64,000 nucleotides of DNA from Candidatus Melainabacteria bacterium (GTDB lineage: Bacteria; Cyanobacteriota; Vampirovibrionia; Obscuribacterales; Obscuribacteraceae): assembly GCA_027451745.1 (NCBI GenBank), contig DAIDIP010000014.1, positions 39,735 to 103,734 on the forward strand, read 5' to 3'. Shown piece after piece: positions 9,483 to 18,956 of the stretch. The position numbers and the translations under genes were made by a program. The notes beneath the pieces were generated by a model. It was given only the letters and a program-made list of their open reading frames with translations, had not been told where the DNA came from and made no database searches. Numbering within the stretch: the first letter of the stretch is position 1; every line of letters begins with the position of its first letter.

Positions 9483-9617
9483 GCTGACCTGACTTCCTAG
9501 TAAATACTTATCAATTATTATACCCGCCTTTGGCTGGAAGCCAAGTAGCCTTATGATTAGAATACCGCGAAATCACTTGTTTTAACCGTCTTTCCCAATT
9601 ACTTTTCCAAGGAAACT

Positions 9618-11381
9618 ATGAAAATTGCCCTAGCACAAATAAATACCACAATAGGTGACATAAGCGGAAACGTAGAGAAGATTTTGCAATTTGCCAAAAA
9701 TGCAAAATCAGAGGGTGCAGAATTAATAATTTATCCTGAGCTAACAATTTGTGGTTATCCTCCTGGAGATTTACTTTTGAAAGAGAGCTTTGTCAACGAA
9801 AATCTTAGTGCTTTAGATGAGCTCAAAGAGAAAATGCCAATAGCTGCGATCATTGGTTTTGTGGACCGCAATTATGAAAGAGGACGTCCTCTTTATAATG
9901 CATGTGCATTTATCCAGGATGGAGAAATTAAAGCCAAACAATATAAAACACTTTTGCCTACCTATGATGTATTTGATGAAGATCGCTATTTTCAATCAGC
10001 AGATGAGTATAGCTGTGTTAGTTTGGGCGATCTCAAATTTGGTACTACTATTTGTGAAGATGCCTGGTCTGCAAATCTAATTTCTGAAAATGAAAAAGAT
10101 GAGGTGAAAGAGTTAAAGCATGTCTTTGCTACGGGGCAAATAGTATTACATGGAACCTATGTCCATGGTTTAAATTCTCGATATTCGCTTGACCCAATAG
10201 AGAAGGTTGTGGCTATGAAGCCTGATTTTGTAATTAATATTGCCGCATCTCCTTTTGCTGCTGGCAAGCATTTATTGCGAGAAAATCTTTTTCGCTATCA
10301 TGCTAAAAAATGGAGCATGCCAATTGTGTTCGTAAATCAAGTCGGAGGCAATGATGAACTTGTTTTTGATGGACGTTCTTTTGTTCTAGACAAAACTGGC
10401 AAAATGGTGGCATTGGCGTCAGCTTTTACTGAAGACCTATTGATTGTTGATATTGACGATACGAGTAAAAAAATAGACGGTCCTATCAATCAACGCAAAG
10501 ATCAGGATAGGCGTGAAATATATGATGCACTAATTACGGGTACGCGTGACTATGTGCATAAATGTGGCTTTAAAGATGTTGTGCTTGGTGTATCAGGTGG
10601 AATTGACTCGGCCGTTGTCGCAGTGATAGCTTGCAAAGCTTTGGGTCCTGAGCACGTTTTTGGACTAAATATGCCATCACCATATTCTTCACCTGGCTCA
10701 ATAACTGATTCGCAGCAACTGGCTAAAAATCTCGGTATGTCATTAACTTCAGTGCCCATTGATAAGGCAATGCACGAATTTGATGAGATGCTTGAACAAT
10801 CATTTTCTGGTAAACAAACTGATGTCACTGAAGAAAATATTCAAGCTAGGCTTAGAGGTGCTGTTCTTATGGCTTTCTCTAATAAATTCAAGAGAATGCT
10901 TCTTACTACGGGCAATAAGTCTGAGCTAGCTGTAGGGTACTGCACATTGTACGGTGATATGTGTGGAGGCTTAGCTGTAATTTCAGATTTACCTAAAATG
11001 CGTGTGTACGAACTGGCGCGTTTGATTAACGAGGAAGCAGGATATGATTTAATTCCTAAGTCGACTATTGAAAAAGCTCCTTCAGCTGAATTGAGTCCCA
11101 ATCAAAAAGATGAAGACACATTGCCACCATATCCGGTTTTAGATGCTATCCTGCAAGCCTATATAGAAGAGGGTAAAGCGTTGGAGCAAATTATACAATC
11201 CGGATATGCACCAAATATGGCGGCAAGCGTTGTGGCTATGGTTGAACGAAATGAGTTTAAAAGAAGACAGGCCGCTCCTGGACTTAAGTTAACCACAAGA
11301 GCTTTTGGTTTTGGTTGGAGGGTACCAGTAGCGCAGCGATATAGCGAACTGACCGATAAACAAAAATTCAACATGTCTTAA
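9618..11381 (+). CDS. nadE: Glutamine-dependent NAD+ synthetase
   Basis: This two-domain enzyme makes NAD+ from nicotinate adenine dinucleotide, ATP and glutamine-derived ammonia, the last step of NAD biosynthesis. The N-terminal nitrilase-type glutaminase domain carries the Glu-Lys-Cys triad: E41 in YPELTICGYPPGDLL, K110 in YKTLLPTYDVFDEDRYF, and C146 in TTICEDAW. The C-terminal synthetase domain has the PP-loop SGGIDS at residues 326-331 and the downstream TTGNKSE and YGDMCGG segments. At 587 residues it is the usual length for the glutamine-dependent form. AGGA just upstream of the ATG at 9618 is a usable ribosome binding site. A small membrane protein gene follows after about 90 bases and an inverted repeat, so it is probably not co-transcribed. 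Confidence 0.97.
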   Translation: MKIALAQINTTIGDISGNVEKILQFAKNAKSEGAELIIYPELTICGYPPGDLLLKESFVNENLSALDELKEKMPIAAIIGFVDRNYERGRPLYNACAFIQDGEIKAKQYKTLLPTYDVFDEDRYFQSADEYSCVSLGDLKFGTTICEDAWSANLISENEKDEVKELKHVFATGQIVLHGTYVHGLNSRYSLDPIEKVVAMKPDFVINIAASPFAAGKHLLRENLFRYHAKKWSMPIVFVNQVGGNDELVFDGRSFVLDKTGKMVALASAFTEDLLIVDIDDTSKKIDGPINQRKDQDRREIYDALITGTRDYVHKCGFKDVVLGVSGGIDSAVVAVIACKALGPEHVFGLNMPSPYSSPGSITDSQQLAKNLGMSLTSVPIDKAMHEFDEMLEQSFSGKQTDVTEENIQARLRGAVLMAFSNKFKRMLLTTGNKSELAVGYCTLYGDMCGGLAVISDLPKMRVYELARLINEEAGYDLIPKSTIEKAPSAELSPNQKDEDTLPPYPVLDAILQAYIEEGKALEQIIQSGYAPNMAASVVAMVERNEFKRRQAAPGLKLTTRAFGFGWRVPVAQRYSELTDKQKFNMS

Positions 11382-11426
11382 GGGAACTCCTGGTTATTAG
11401 AATAATTCCTGGGGAATATATGGCGT

Positions 11427-11454
11427 AAGTTTAATGTATTATGGCATTAAACTT
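11427..11454. promoter_or_regulatory. Perfect 10-bp inverted repeat upstream of the membrane protein gene at 11474
   Basis: AAGTTTAATG and CATTAAACTT are exact reverse complements separated by eight bases. The repeat ends seven bases before AAGG, the ribosome binding site of the following gene. It could be an operator or an mRNA hairpin that controls access to that site. There is no T-run after it, so a terminator for nadE is less likely. Confidence 0.45.
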
Positions 11455-11473
11455 TAAGAGAAGGTGAATCTTA

Positions 11474-12058
11474 ATGGACAATTGCAATCGTGCTGATGGT
11501 GGCAGCGAGCCTAATAAGCAAGTGGAAGATAAATTAAAGCAACTCGAACAAGATCTTAAAAACAAGTCTTGTGTTGATTTGCCTGCTTCTGTTTCAAGTC
11601 AAGATCTAATGAACATACCTAATACAGCACCGTTAAAAGATGATCTGTATTATTTTTCGGGAATTGCCTTAATTGGCTTTGCTCTACTTATATTTTTTCA
11701 ACATGTCCATGTAGGTACGGGGCTTTTACAAGCGCTTGGTCTAGGCGCAGGTGGCTTTGGTCTATTAGTGATGCCATTATTGCTCGGAATAGGCTTGATT
11801 GTATATAACAAGAAAAACAAGATTGGCTATGCAATACTCTCTGTTACTTGTGCTTTGATACTTTGGTCTGTTCTAGCCAGTTTGATAATGACCTTTACTC
11901 CAATTTCGTTTTTAGGACTTATCATTATGCTGTTGCCCTTAGCTGTTGGAGGCGCTTTATTCGTCAAAGGTTTAGGTGGCCCGAAGGGAATTGAGTATAG
12001 ATTACGTAAGCAAGGTTTGCTTAAAACACCAATTGGTTCAGAGCAAAAATCTAAATAG
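11474..12058 (+). CDS. Small polytopic membrane protein, unknown
   Basis: This 194-residue protein has a hydrophilic N-terminal region of about 55 residues, starting MDNCNRADGG and containing a charged, possibly helical stretch (QVEDKLKQLEQDLKNK). About four transmembrane helices follow (for example YYFSGIALIGFALLIFF, FGLLVMPLLLGIGLIVY, ILSVTCALILWSVLASLIM and FLGLIIMLLPLAVGGALF). A short basic tail ends it. No family is recognised. The ATG at 11474 is supported by AAGG nine bases upstream. An inverted repeat immediately before the gene suggests individual regulation. The next gene, an enoyl-CoA hydratase fusion, starts 88 bases later. Confidence 0.75.
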   Translation: MDNCNRADGGSEPNKQVEDKLKQLEQDLKNKSCVDLPASVSSQDLMNIPNTAPLKDDLYYFSGIALIGFALLIFFQHVHVGTGLLQALGLGAGGFGLLVMPLLLGIGLIVYNKKNKIGYAILSVTCALILWSVLASLIMTFTPISFLGLIIMLLPLAVGGALFVKGLGGPKGIEYRLRKQGLLKTPIGSEQKSK

Positions 12059-12146
12059 TCTAAAGATATTCTTTGATCTTATCGACAGACGCTTCTAGGT
12101 TGGTAAAATAAAGAGCCCACTTGCTATATGGAGCTCCTGAAATATT

Positions 12147-14348
12147 GTGCTAAAAACTGAAGAAGAAAAACAGTCCGGTACTCGACAATTAAAGTTGAAG
12201 CAACTTCCATCGGGGCTTTTGCTAGTCAAATTTGACTCTCTTCAAAAGGCTAATCAGCTTACATCGGCTGTAATGACTGAATTTGAAGAAGTCTTAAATA
12301 AAATTGAGCAAGATCCATCAGTTAAAGCTGTTGGGATCATTTCAGCCAAGCCAGATACATTTTTACTGGGAGCTGACCTGCGTGAAATAATGCAATTGAA
12401 GTCGCAGGAAGCCGCGTCTAGGTTAGTCACTAGTGGACATGCCTGTTTCGCCCGCTTAGCTAATCTTAAAAAGCCAACAATTGCGGGAATTCATGGTACA
12501 TGTTTAGGCGGTGGACTCGAATTAGCTTTATGCTGTCATAAACGATTAGCTACTCCAAGCAAAAAAACTGTCCTTGGTTTGCCTGAAACAAAGCTTGGTT
12601 TTGTACCAGGATTAGGTGGTACCCAAAGACTGCCCAGATTGATTGGTCTTAAAAGCGCACTAGATCTTATTTTGTCGGCAGAGCCAATAAATGCTGCTCG
12701 TGCTTTAGAAATTAAACTTATTGATCAAATAGTGGAACTGGAAAATCTCGAAACCGAAATGGATCGAGTTGCTAAAGAACTCTTGCAACAATCCGGTTTA
12801 AAATCAGTAGATGAAAGCTATGAAAACGAGTTTGTAAATATCGATGCACGTGACGAAATGGCTCTTAAAACAGCCAGACGTTCTATGCGTATGATTACTC
12901 GTGGAAATTATCCAGCCTTATTACAAGTGATTGATGTTATTGAAACTGGACTTAAATCTGGATTTCAAAAAGGGCTAGCTGAAGAAGCAAAGACATTTGC
13001 AGAGTTAGCTGTGAGTGAAGTATCTCGAAATCTGGTCTCGCTCTTTTTTAATGCTGAATTAGTTAGACAGTCGGCATTGGCAGCAGTAGAGAAAGAGCAT
13101 GTTTTGCCGATTGGAACTGTTGGTGTCATTGGTGGTGGCATGATGGGGGCTGGTCTTGCTAAATATCTCGCCGAGAAAGGCTTTAAGATACTTTTTAGAT
13201 CGCTGAATAAAGATAGAACAGAACAGGCTTTCTTAGGCATTAAAGAAGAATTGCAAAAAAACGCTGCTAGGAAAAGCGATCTTGGATCGGAAGGACCCAA
13301 CAGTCAAACAGAAGTTGATATTCAGCCAGTATTTGACGATAAAATGTTTGTCGAGGCAGATATTATTCTAGAGGCTACACAAGAAACTTTAGATACCAAA
13401 ACAACTTTATTTAGCGAATTAAAGCCTTTACTTAAAAACGATTGTTTATTAGCTACTATCACTTCTTCACTGTCTATTACTTCAATAGCTTCACAGCTTG
13501 ATTTGGACATGTGTGTCATAGGTGCTCATTTCTTCAATCCGGTTGACAAAATGCCTTTAGTGGAGATTGCTTTGCCTTCAGCTAATTATATTTCTCAGCA
13601 TGGTGCGGAGATACGTTATAGACAAGCGAATGCCAAATTGCTTCATTTCTTGGCTGAATTGGGTAAAACTCCTCTCTCGGTTAAAGATAGTCCATGTTTT
13701 TTGGTGAATAGATTATTGGCTTGCTACCTCTTAGAGGCAGGTCGATTGGCTGAAACTGGAATTCCTCTTTCTTGGATTGATAAAGTGGCAATAGATTTTG
13801 GTCTGCCCTTAGGGCCATTAACGCTCCTTGATGAAATAGGTTTTGATCTGGTTTTATTAGTTGCTGATACTTTGGCTGCACAATTTCCAGAAAGAGTAGT
13901 ACTACCGTCTGTACTTAAAAAAGTTGAAAATGTCGGTATGAAAGGTAAACGATTTGGCTGCGGAATTTATATGTGGGATGTCAACGGCAAACGCTTGAGT
14001 GTGAATCCTAGACTCATCAATGAAATTGGTTTAAAAGAGTCGGACAGTAATCCTGATGAAGAAACAAGTGCAAAAATTGCTTCTGCTTTAATATTGCCTA
14101 TGGTTGATGAAGCAGCACACTGCTTAGAAGAAAAAGTGGTGCGTCGGGCTCGAGAAGTAGATATAGGTTGTGTATTAGGTCTTGGCTTTCCGGCCTTTCG
14201 TGGTGGCATTTTGCGCTATGCAGATAGTCTTGGCTTGAGCAATGTGGTAAGTAAATTGGAGAAGATTTATTCGCAAACTGAATCAAAAAGAAAAGTTAGC
14301 AATTTACTGAAAGAATTAGCACAGAATAACGGCAAATTTTATTCTTAG
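12147..14348 (+). CDS. Bifunctional enoyl-CoA hydratase / 3-hydroxyacyl-CoA dehydrogenase (FadB/FadJ-type)
   Basis: This 733-residue fusion carries the two middle steps of fatty-acid beta-oxidation. The N-terminal crotonase domain (about 10-200) has the oxyanion-hole segments GADLREIM and GTCLGGGLELAL and the conserved GLPETKLGFVPGLGGTQRLPR. The dehydrogenase has a Rossmann fingerprint VGVIGGGMMGAG near residues 323-334, the HFFNPVDKMPLVEI segment near 460 and two C-terminal 3HCDH domains (CFLVNRLL...GPLTLLDEIGFD; then FPAFRGGILRYAD). The start is GTG at 12147; GGAG lies about 13 bases before it, a loose spacing. No thiolase or acyl-CoA dehydrogenase is adjacent, so the pathway partners lie elsewhere if present. 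It converges with the amidase gene. Confidence 0.92.
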   Translation: MLKTEEEKQSGTRQLKLKQLPSGLLLVKFDSLQKANQLTSAVMTEFEEVLNKIEQDPSVKAVGIISAKPDTFLLGADLREIMQLKSQEAASRLVTSGHACFARLANLKKPTIAGIHGTCLGGGLELALCCHKRLATPSKKTVLGLPETKLGFVPGLGGTQRLPRLIGLKSALDLILSAEPINAARALEIKLIDQIVELENLETEMDRVAKELLQQSGLKSVDESYENEFVNIDARDEMALKTARRSMRMITRGNYPALLQVIDVIETGLKSGFQKGLAEEAKTFAELAVSEVSRNLVSLFFNAELVRQSALAAVEKEHVLPIGTVGVIGGGMMGAGLAKYLAEKGFKILFRSLNKDRTEQAFLGIKEELQKNAARKSDLGSEGPNSQTEVDIQPVFDDKMFVEADIILEATQETLDTKTTLFSELKPLLKNDCLLATITSSLSITSIASQLDLDMCVIGAHFFNPVDKMPLVEIALPSANYISQHGAEIRYRQANAKLLHFLAELGKTPLSVKDSPCFLVNRLLACYLLEAGRLAETGIPLSWIDKVAIDFGLPLGPLTLLDEIGFDLVLLVADTLAAQFPERVVLPSVLKKVENVGMKGKRFGCGIYMWDVNGKRLSVNPRLINEIGLKESDSNPDEETSAKIASALILPMVDEAAHCLEEKVVRRAREVDIGCVLGLGFPAFRGGILRYADSLGLSNVVSKLEKIYSQTESKRKVSNLLKELAQNNGKFYS

Positions 14349-14387
14349 ACAATAGGTTTTTTCTTTATTTGATAAACAAGGCTTTTT

Positions 14388-15995
14388 TTATTGTCCCAGA
14401 AGAGATGCAGCATCATTTGGATCCATTTCAATTGGTCCACGAAGAGGCAAAAGTCGTTTGGAGTTGTAGACGCCACCGGTGCTAACTGGTATTAGAGATG
14501 AACCAGACTGTGGAGTATCGCTGCGAGATTTACTGGTATTGGGTTGCTGATTTGTCGAATTGGATTGTGGAGTATTGATAATTATAGAAAAAGGCACAAG
14601 TCGTTTTTGCGCAGGCGGTGGAACAAGTCGAGCTGTTCCGTTCGATGGGATTGGAGTGGTAATAATAGTTTGGAAAGATGCCTGTTCGATTACAGATTCT
14701 TCAGTATCAGTCTTTGTCGGAACAGGTGCTTCATTAACAGTTTTATTTGTTGTATTTATTTTTACTTCCTGCTTTTCTATGGTTTGGTCATTTATTTGTC
14801 CAAATTTAGCTTCGAAAGGCGATTGTACAGGCTTATTGATAGAACCGAATCTAGCTTCAAGTGCTGATTGGATGTTAGTATCAACTTTTGTTTGAGTTGT
14901 AGATTCCACTTTGCTTTCAGTAGGAATCAATTTTGAAACTGATGGTTTTGACGGTGCAGTTCTGGGGAGATAAACACCTGTTTTGTTGGACAAATCTATT
15001 ATAGTTAAATCTGTCTTTGATTGGTTTACTGACGGTTTTTTATCTACAACAACAGCTGCTGGTTGTTCTAGGACAGGTTTCCAGTTGAAACTTTCTAGTT
15101 TCATCAATGCTATCTTTTGATTCAATCCTTGTCCTAACAGTGAATCTTTTTGAGCAATAAAATTATCCCAGCCGAAATTAACTGGGTCGGTATGATCACC
15201 TTGTTGAGCGTAGCGGTGGGTGATGATATTGGCATCACTAATATTATAATGACTTTGCAAATAGCCAGCGAGGCGTGCTGCTGACTCAACTAAAGCAGGT
15301 GGGTAGTCTTGGTTGCCGTGGTGGCACATTTCAATACCAACGCTATTGTCATTATTAATACCTGGCAGCGTTTTAAAAATATTGATATGTACAGTTGCTA
15401 GATCTGGATCTACAGCTTGGTAAATAGTACCATCCCGGTCTATAACATAATGAGCCCCGGCATGTCTTCGTCCGCCATGGCTCCAGCCATCAATTATTGT
15501 TTTGGCGCCCACAGAAATACCAGGTTCAGTAGAGTGCATAATAATGTATTTTATAGGTTCGCGACGCCAAAAAATTCCACCACGCATGGGGTAGTAAGAA
15601 ACAAGTCCTGTTCTTACAAGGCTGCGGGTTGGATATTCGCCAGCAAAACCACCGTAAAAAGCTTTTTTAACTTGGGCGCTGATTTCTTCTGGAAGTGGGG
15701 TGGATTCAAAGGCAGGTGGTTCCATAAGGAAAAATCCCATAGGATAAGCATATCTTGGTCTGGCAGCATGTTTAATAGTATGCTTAGTCTTTGTGGCAAG
15801 ATGACGCTTGTTAGAGAGGCGATTTCTACCGTGATGTGTATAGACTGACTCAGAGACATTTTTGCTTGATTGAGTTGTTATATGTTTTTTGTGATGACTA
15901 GATGTTAAAGCCAAAGAATCATTTTGGCAAACGGATACAAAAATGAACATGAAGCTACTGAGAAAAATTGGTAATTTATTCAATCCAACCACCAC
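14388..15995 (-). CDS. N-acetylmuramoyl-L-alanine amidase (amidase_2/PGRP fold), exported
   Basis: The enzyme should cleave the amide bond between muramic acid and the stem peptide of peptidoglycan. A hydrophobic N-terminal segment (about residues 8-30) acts as signal or anchor. The amidase_2 domain spans about residues 145-285: YIIMHSTEPG with H154, NSVGIEMCHHG around 217-226, and IITHRYAQQGDHTDPVNFGW around 257-276. H154, a second His (H203 or H260) and D270 are the likely zinc site. Residues 290-535 are low-complexity, rich in Pro, Ser, Thr and Gln, a probable wall-spanning disordered tail. The start overlaps the 3' end of mnmA by 20 bases, so translation is probably coupled, an odd pairing of tRNA modification with wall hydrolysis. 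Confidence 0.88.
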   Translation of the reverse strand: MVVGLNKLPIFLSSFMFIFVSVCQNDSLALTSSHHKKHITTQSSKNVSESVYTHHGRNRLSNKRHLATKTKHTIKHAARPRYAYPMGFFLMEPPAFESTPLPEEISAQVKKAFYGGFAGEYPTRSLVRTGLVSYYPMRGGIFWRREPIKYIIMHSTEPGISVGAKTIIDGWSHGGRRHAGAHYVIDRDGTIYQAVDPDLATVHINIFKTLPGINNDNSVGIEMCHHGNQDYPPALVESAARLAGYLQSHYNISDANIITHRYAQQGDHTDPVNFGWDNFIAQKDSLLGQGLNQKIALMKLESFNWKPVLEQPAAVVVDKKPSVNQSKTDLTIIDLSNKTGVYLPRTAPSKPSVSKLIPTESKVESTTQTKVDTNIQSALEARFGSINKPVQSPFEAKFGQINDQTIEKQEVKINTTNKTVNEAPVPTKTDTEESVIEQASFQTIITTPIPSNGTARLVPPPAQKRLVPFSIIINTPQSNSTNQQPNTSKSRSDTPQSGSSLIPVSTGGVYNSKRLLPLRGPIEMDPNDAASLLGQ

Positions 15996-17097
15996 CTAAT
16001 AACAAAGTATCAGATGTATCGTAAATAGCAAGCACTTGTCCTGGGGTAATGGCGCTCTGTGCTTCTTCGAATTCTACGTGGATCTTATTATCTGGCAAAG
16101 GGCTTACCATTGCTGGTACGGCGGTACTGTTATAGCGGATTTTGGCTTTGGCCATAAATGGCTGCTCAGGCAATTCAGCTATTATCCAATTTGCTGAGTG
16201 AGCCTTTAGATCACGTCTTAATAAAGCACTTTTAGGACCAGCATAAACGGCCCTAGAATCTGGATCTATATGAGTGACATAAAGAGGTTCATTTGAAGAA
16301 ATCCCCAGTCCTTTTCTTTGTCCAATAGTGAAATTGTGCGTACCTATATGTTGTCCCAATATTTGTCCAGTAAGACTATGAAGGATGGGACCAGGTGTTT
16401 GTGGTAAGAAGTTAGCCAGATATTCTTGAGTGGTTGTTCCCTGGGGAATAAAGCAGAGATCTTGGCTATCTGGGCGATGAGCAGAGACGAGCTGACCTTT
16501 ATCGGCAATTGCTCGTATCTCATCCTTGCAGTAATCTCCTAGCGGAAGCAATGTTGATTTTAATTGTTCACGAGTCAATCCCCAGAGAACATAAGATTGA
16601 TCTTTGCTTAAATCGGCAGCTCGAGCTAATTGTACATTGTTATCGCTGTGAATGACACGGGCATAATGACCCGTAGCAATATAGTTGGCATGTAAAAGCT
16701 TCTTACTGTAATTAAAAAGGGCGCCCCATTTGACTAAAGTGTTACAAACACTACAAGGTAAAGGTGTTTGTGCACGAGCATAAGACTGAGGGAATTGATC
16801 AATAATTTCTGCTTTAAACATTTCACGCAGATCTACAGCATGGTGGGGGATTTCTAATTGTTCGCAGACCTTTGCAGCATCAATCATGCCTGTATCGCAG
16901 CAACGGCTACCTGATTTGATGAGCCAACCAGTTACACCTACCACATCATAACCAGCATCCCTTAACAATAGAGCGGTGGTACTACTATCCACCCCGCCAC
17001 TCATAGCTACAGCCACACGAGTTTTGTTAGCAGGTGGGGCAGCTAATTGTGCCAAACCAGAGGAAGCTTTTTCTAATTTTGGTGCGCAAATATCCAT
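15976..17097 (-). CDS. mnmA: tRNA-specific 2-thiouridylase MnmA
   Basis: MnmA installs sulfur on U34 of tRNA-Lys, -Glu and -Gln. The PP-loop AMSGGVDSST lies at residues 31-40, the catalytic cysteine C115 is in LPCSVCNTLVKWG, and the second catalytic cysteine C215 is in DSQDLCFIPQG. Other family segments are YIATGHYAR and KDQSYVLWGL. At 373 residues it is of normal length with about 20 extra residues before the PP-loop; an alternative later start is possible but none has a convincing ribosome binding site. The amidase gene begins inside its last 20 bases. All catalytic residues are present. Confidence 0.96.
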   Translation of the reverse strand: MDICAPKLEKASSGLAQLAAPPANKTRVAVAMSGGVDSSTTALLLRDAGYDVVGVTGWLIKSGSRCCDTGMIDAAKVCEQLEIPHHAVDLREMFKAEIIDQFPQSYARAQTPLPCSVCNTLVKWGALFNYSKKLLHANYIATGHYARVIHSDNNVQLARAADLSKDQSYVLWGLTREQLKSTLLPLGDYCKDEIRAIADKGQLVSAHRPDSQDLCFIPQGTTTQEYLANFLPQTPGPILHSLTGQILGQHIGTHNFTIGQRKGLGISSNEPLYVTHIDPDSRAVYAGPKSALLRRDLKAHSANWIIAELPEQPFMAKAKIRYNSTAVPAMVSPLPDNKIHVEFEEAQSAITPGQVLAIYDTSDTLLLGGGWIE

Positions 17098-17239
17098 GAC
17101 TTTGAGTGTCTTATAGAGTAAAGATTATACAAGTAATAATCTATCTTACTGCGAAGATTTGAGCAAAAACTAATTTTAACTTAGAATCCCACATCCAGTC
17201 TCCAAGTTTGCTTGTCTGTGAAGCACTAAATTACTAAGA

Positions 17240-18769
17240 TTAAAGAAGTTCCTTGAGGTGTAACTGGGCATTCTTGACGTTTAATCCTTGAGGGGCAAGA
17301 CGCAAATAGCTTTGGAATTCTTGAATTGCTTGTTGAGATTTATCCATTTTTTCTAATAAAATTCCCAGATTGTAGTGAATTACAGGGTAATTATCGCCTC
17401 CCTGTTTTATTGCTTCCTCATAAGCAGATTGGGCAGCTTTTAAATCGCCCTCCTGCTTGAAAGTAATGGCCAGGGCATTATTTATGAGGGCAGAATCCAC
17501 TTTTGGGTGGTCGGAAAAAGACTTGGCCTTTTCAAAAGAGGATTGGGCTTTAGATAAATTGTGTTTTGCTAAGTAGACTTGCCCAAGGTTGTAGTAGGCA
17601 GAAGCTAGACTGTTGTCGCTTTCCAAAAGAGCTTGATTGAGAACTTTTTCTGCTTCGATATATTTTTTTTGATTGAAGAGAACCAGTCCTAATTCATTTA
17701 GTAATACTGGGTCATTAGGATGTTCTTTGAGCAAACTGACTATGGTGCTATTAGCCTGCTTCCATTGCTTATTGGTGATTAAAGATGAGATCGTTGCGAA
17801 GTTTACCTGTTGCTCTTTTGGAGTCGAACTAACAGGCTGAATTTCTTTTGTAATGGACTGAGTTTTGTTATTACTCAGCTCTGGCTGAGCTGGCGTAAAT
17901 GAGACCATGGATTTTACTAACTTAGACTGAAAATCCTGCAAATCTTGAAAAGAAATAGAGTTTGTATCTAATCCTAGTTTGTCTATTAAATGTTGTGTGT
18001 CTTGAGCGTATTTAGAGTTTTTTTCATAGCGCAGTGAAAGAAGGTAAGCTTTTAAGGCATCGGTTTTATTGCCCCTGGCATTTTCTATCAAACCCAAGTG
18101 ATAATAAGCAGTTGCATAAGTTGGTTTGAGTCTAATAGCTTCCGCAGTTTCGTAGTATGCTTGTTCTAAGTTATGTTGAGCAAATAATAATTCTGCATAA
18201 CCGTTATGAGCTGGTGCATATAACGGATTTAGTTCAATTGCTTTTTTGTAATTGTCCGTCGCTTCTTGATTGAGTTCAGCATCCCGCAAGGCATTAGCAA
18301 GATTGGTCTGAGATTCGTAGGCGTTTTTTGGAGATAAAGAAAGAGCTTTTTTATAATAAGAAATTGCTTGATGAGTTTGGCCATTTAAATAGTAAACATC
18401 AGCCAAGCCGTTCCAGGCAGCAGGAAAATCAGGATCTGCATCTAAAGCAGTTGTGAAGTATACTCGAGCTGTGTCTAAGCTACTGGTTCTGACATTGGCA
18501 TCTCTTGCATTTTGGCTCAGGCGCAAATAAATGCTGCCTAGATTATTCAATATATCAGGGCTTTTAGGGTTATATTTAAGTCCAGCAAAAAGCTCGGTTT
18601 TGGCTTGGTCGTATTTTCCTTGAATGACATATTGTTTTGCTTTATCGAGATGTTTAAGAGCTTCGGCGCTATGTTCATATCCTAAAGCAAATTGATAATT
18701 GCATAGCCAAATAAGAAAGAGAGTCAAGCTTATTAAATAAACCAATAATAATTTTCTATTTCTTGTCAT
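17240..18769 (-). CDS. Membrane-anchored TPR protein
   Basis: This 509-residue protein begins with an uncleaved-looking signal anchor (LLLVYLISLTLFLIWLCNY, residues 8-26). The remainder is two TPR blocks, about residues 30-245 and 325-505, joined by a less regular linker rich in Ser, Thr and Lys. Typical units are ILNNLGSIYLRLSQNA, AYYHLGLIENARGNKTDAL and VIHYNLGILLEKMDKSQQAI. No catalytic domain is present. It ends in a TPR closely like those of the large protein at 3252-7058 (QEFQSYLRLAPQG versus SEYQKYLKMSPNG), suggesting the two are related. It diverges from mfd across 187 bases. The role is unknown; protein-binding scaffold is an inference. Confidence 0.85.
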   Translation of the reverse strand: MTRNRKLLLVYLISLTLFLIWLCNYQFALGYEHSAEALKHLDKAKQYVIQGKYDQAKTELFAGLKYNPKSPDILNNLGSIYLRLSQNARDANVRTSSLDTARVYFTTALDADPDFPAAWNGLADVYYLNGQTHQAISYYKKALSLSPKNAYESQTNLANALRDAELNQEATDNYKKAIELNPLYAPAHNGYAELLFAQHNLEQAYYETAEAIRLKPTYATAYYHLGLIENARGNKTDALKAYLLSLRYEKNSKYAQDTQHLIDKLGLDTNSISFQDLQDFQSKLVKSMVSFTPAQPELSNNKTQSITKEIQPVSSTPKEQQVNFATISSLITNKQWKQANSTIVSLLKEHPNDPVLLNELGLVLFNQKKYIEAEKVLNQALLESDNSLASAYYNLGQVYLAKHNLSKAQSSFEKAKSFSDHPKVDSALINNALAITFKQEGDLKAAQSAYEEAIKQGGDNYPVIHYNLGILLEKMDKSQQAIQEFQSYLRLAPQGLNVKNAQLHLKELL

Positions 18770-18956
18770 TTAGATTTCTACGGACCATATGCTTTGCATG
18801 AGGGAATTTCATATCCAAACTTTAACAGCAAATTTTAGCCGACCAGCAGGAGGACTGCTACTACTATTTTGAGCTAAATAAGCAAGTCTCTAGAGAAAGG
18901 CCGTGCCAGTTGTTCTTACTTTGTGCTAAGATAAAGAGTTCCCCAGATTTAAATAA

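Noticed and set aside
14349..14400. T-rich sequence with weak GACAATA/TATTGTC symmetry between the beta-oxidation and amidase genes
   Set aside because: The arms are far apart and the stem is short; not a convincing terminator.
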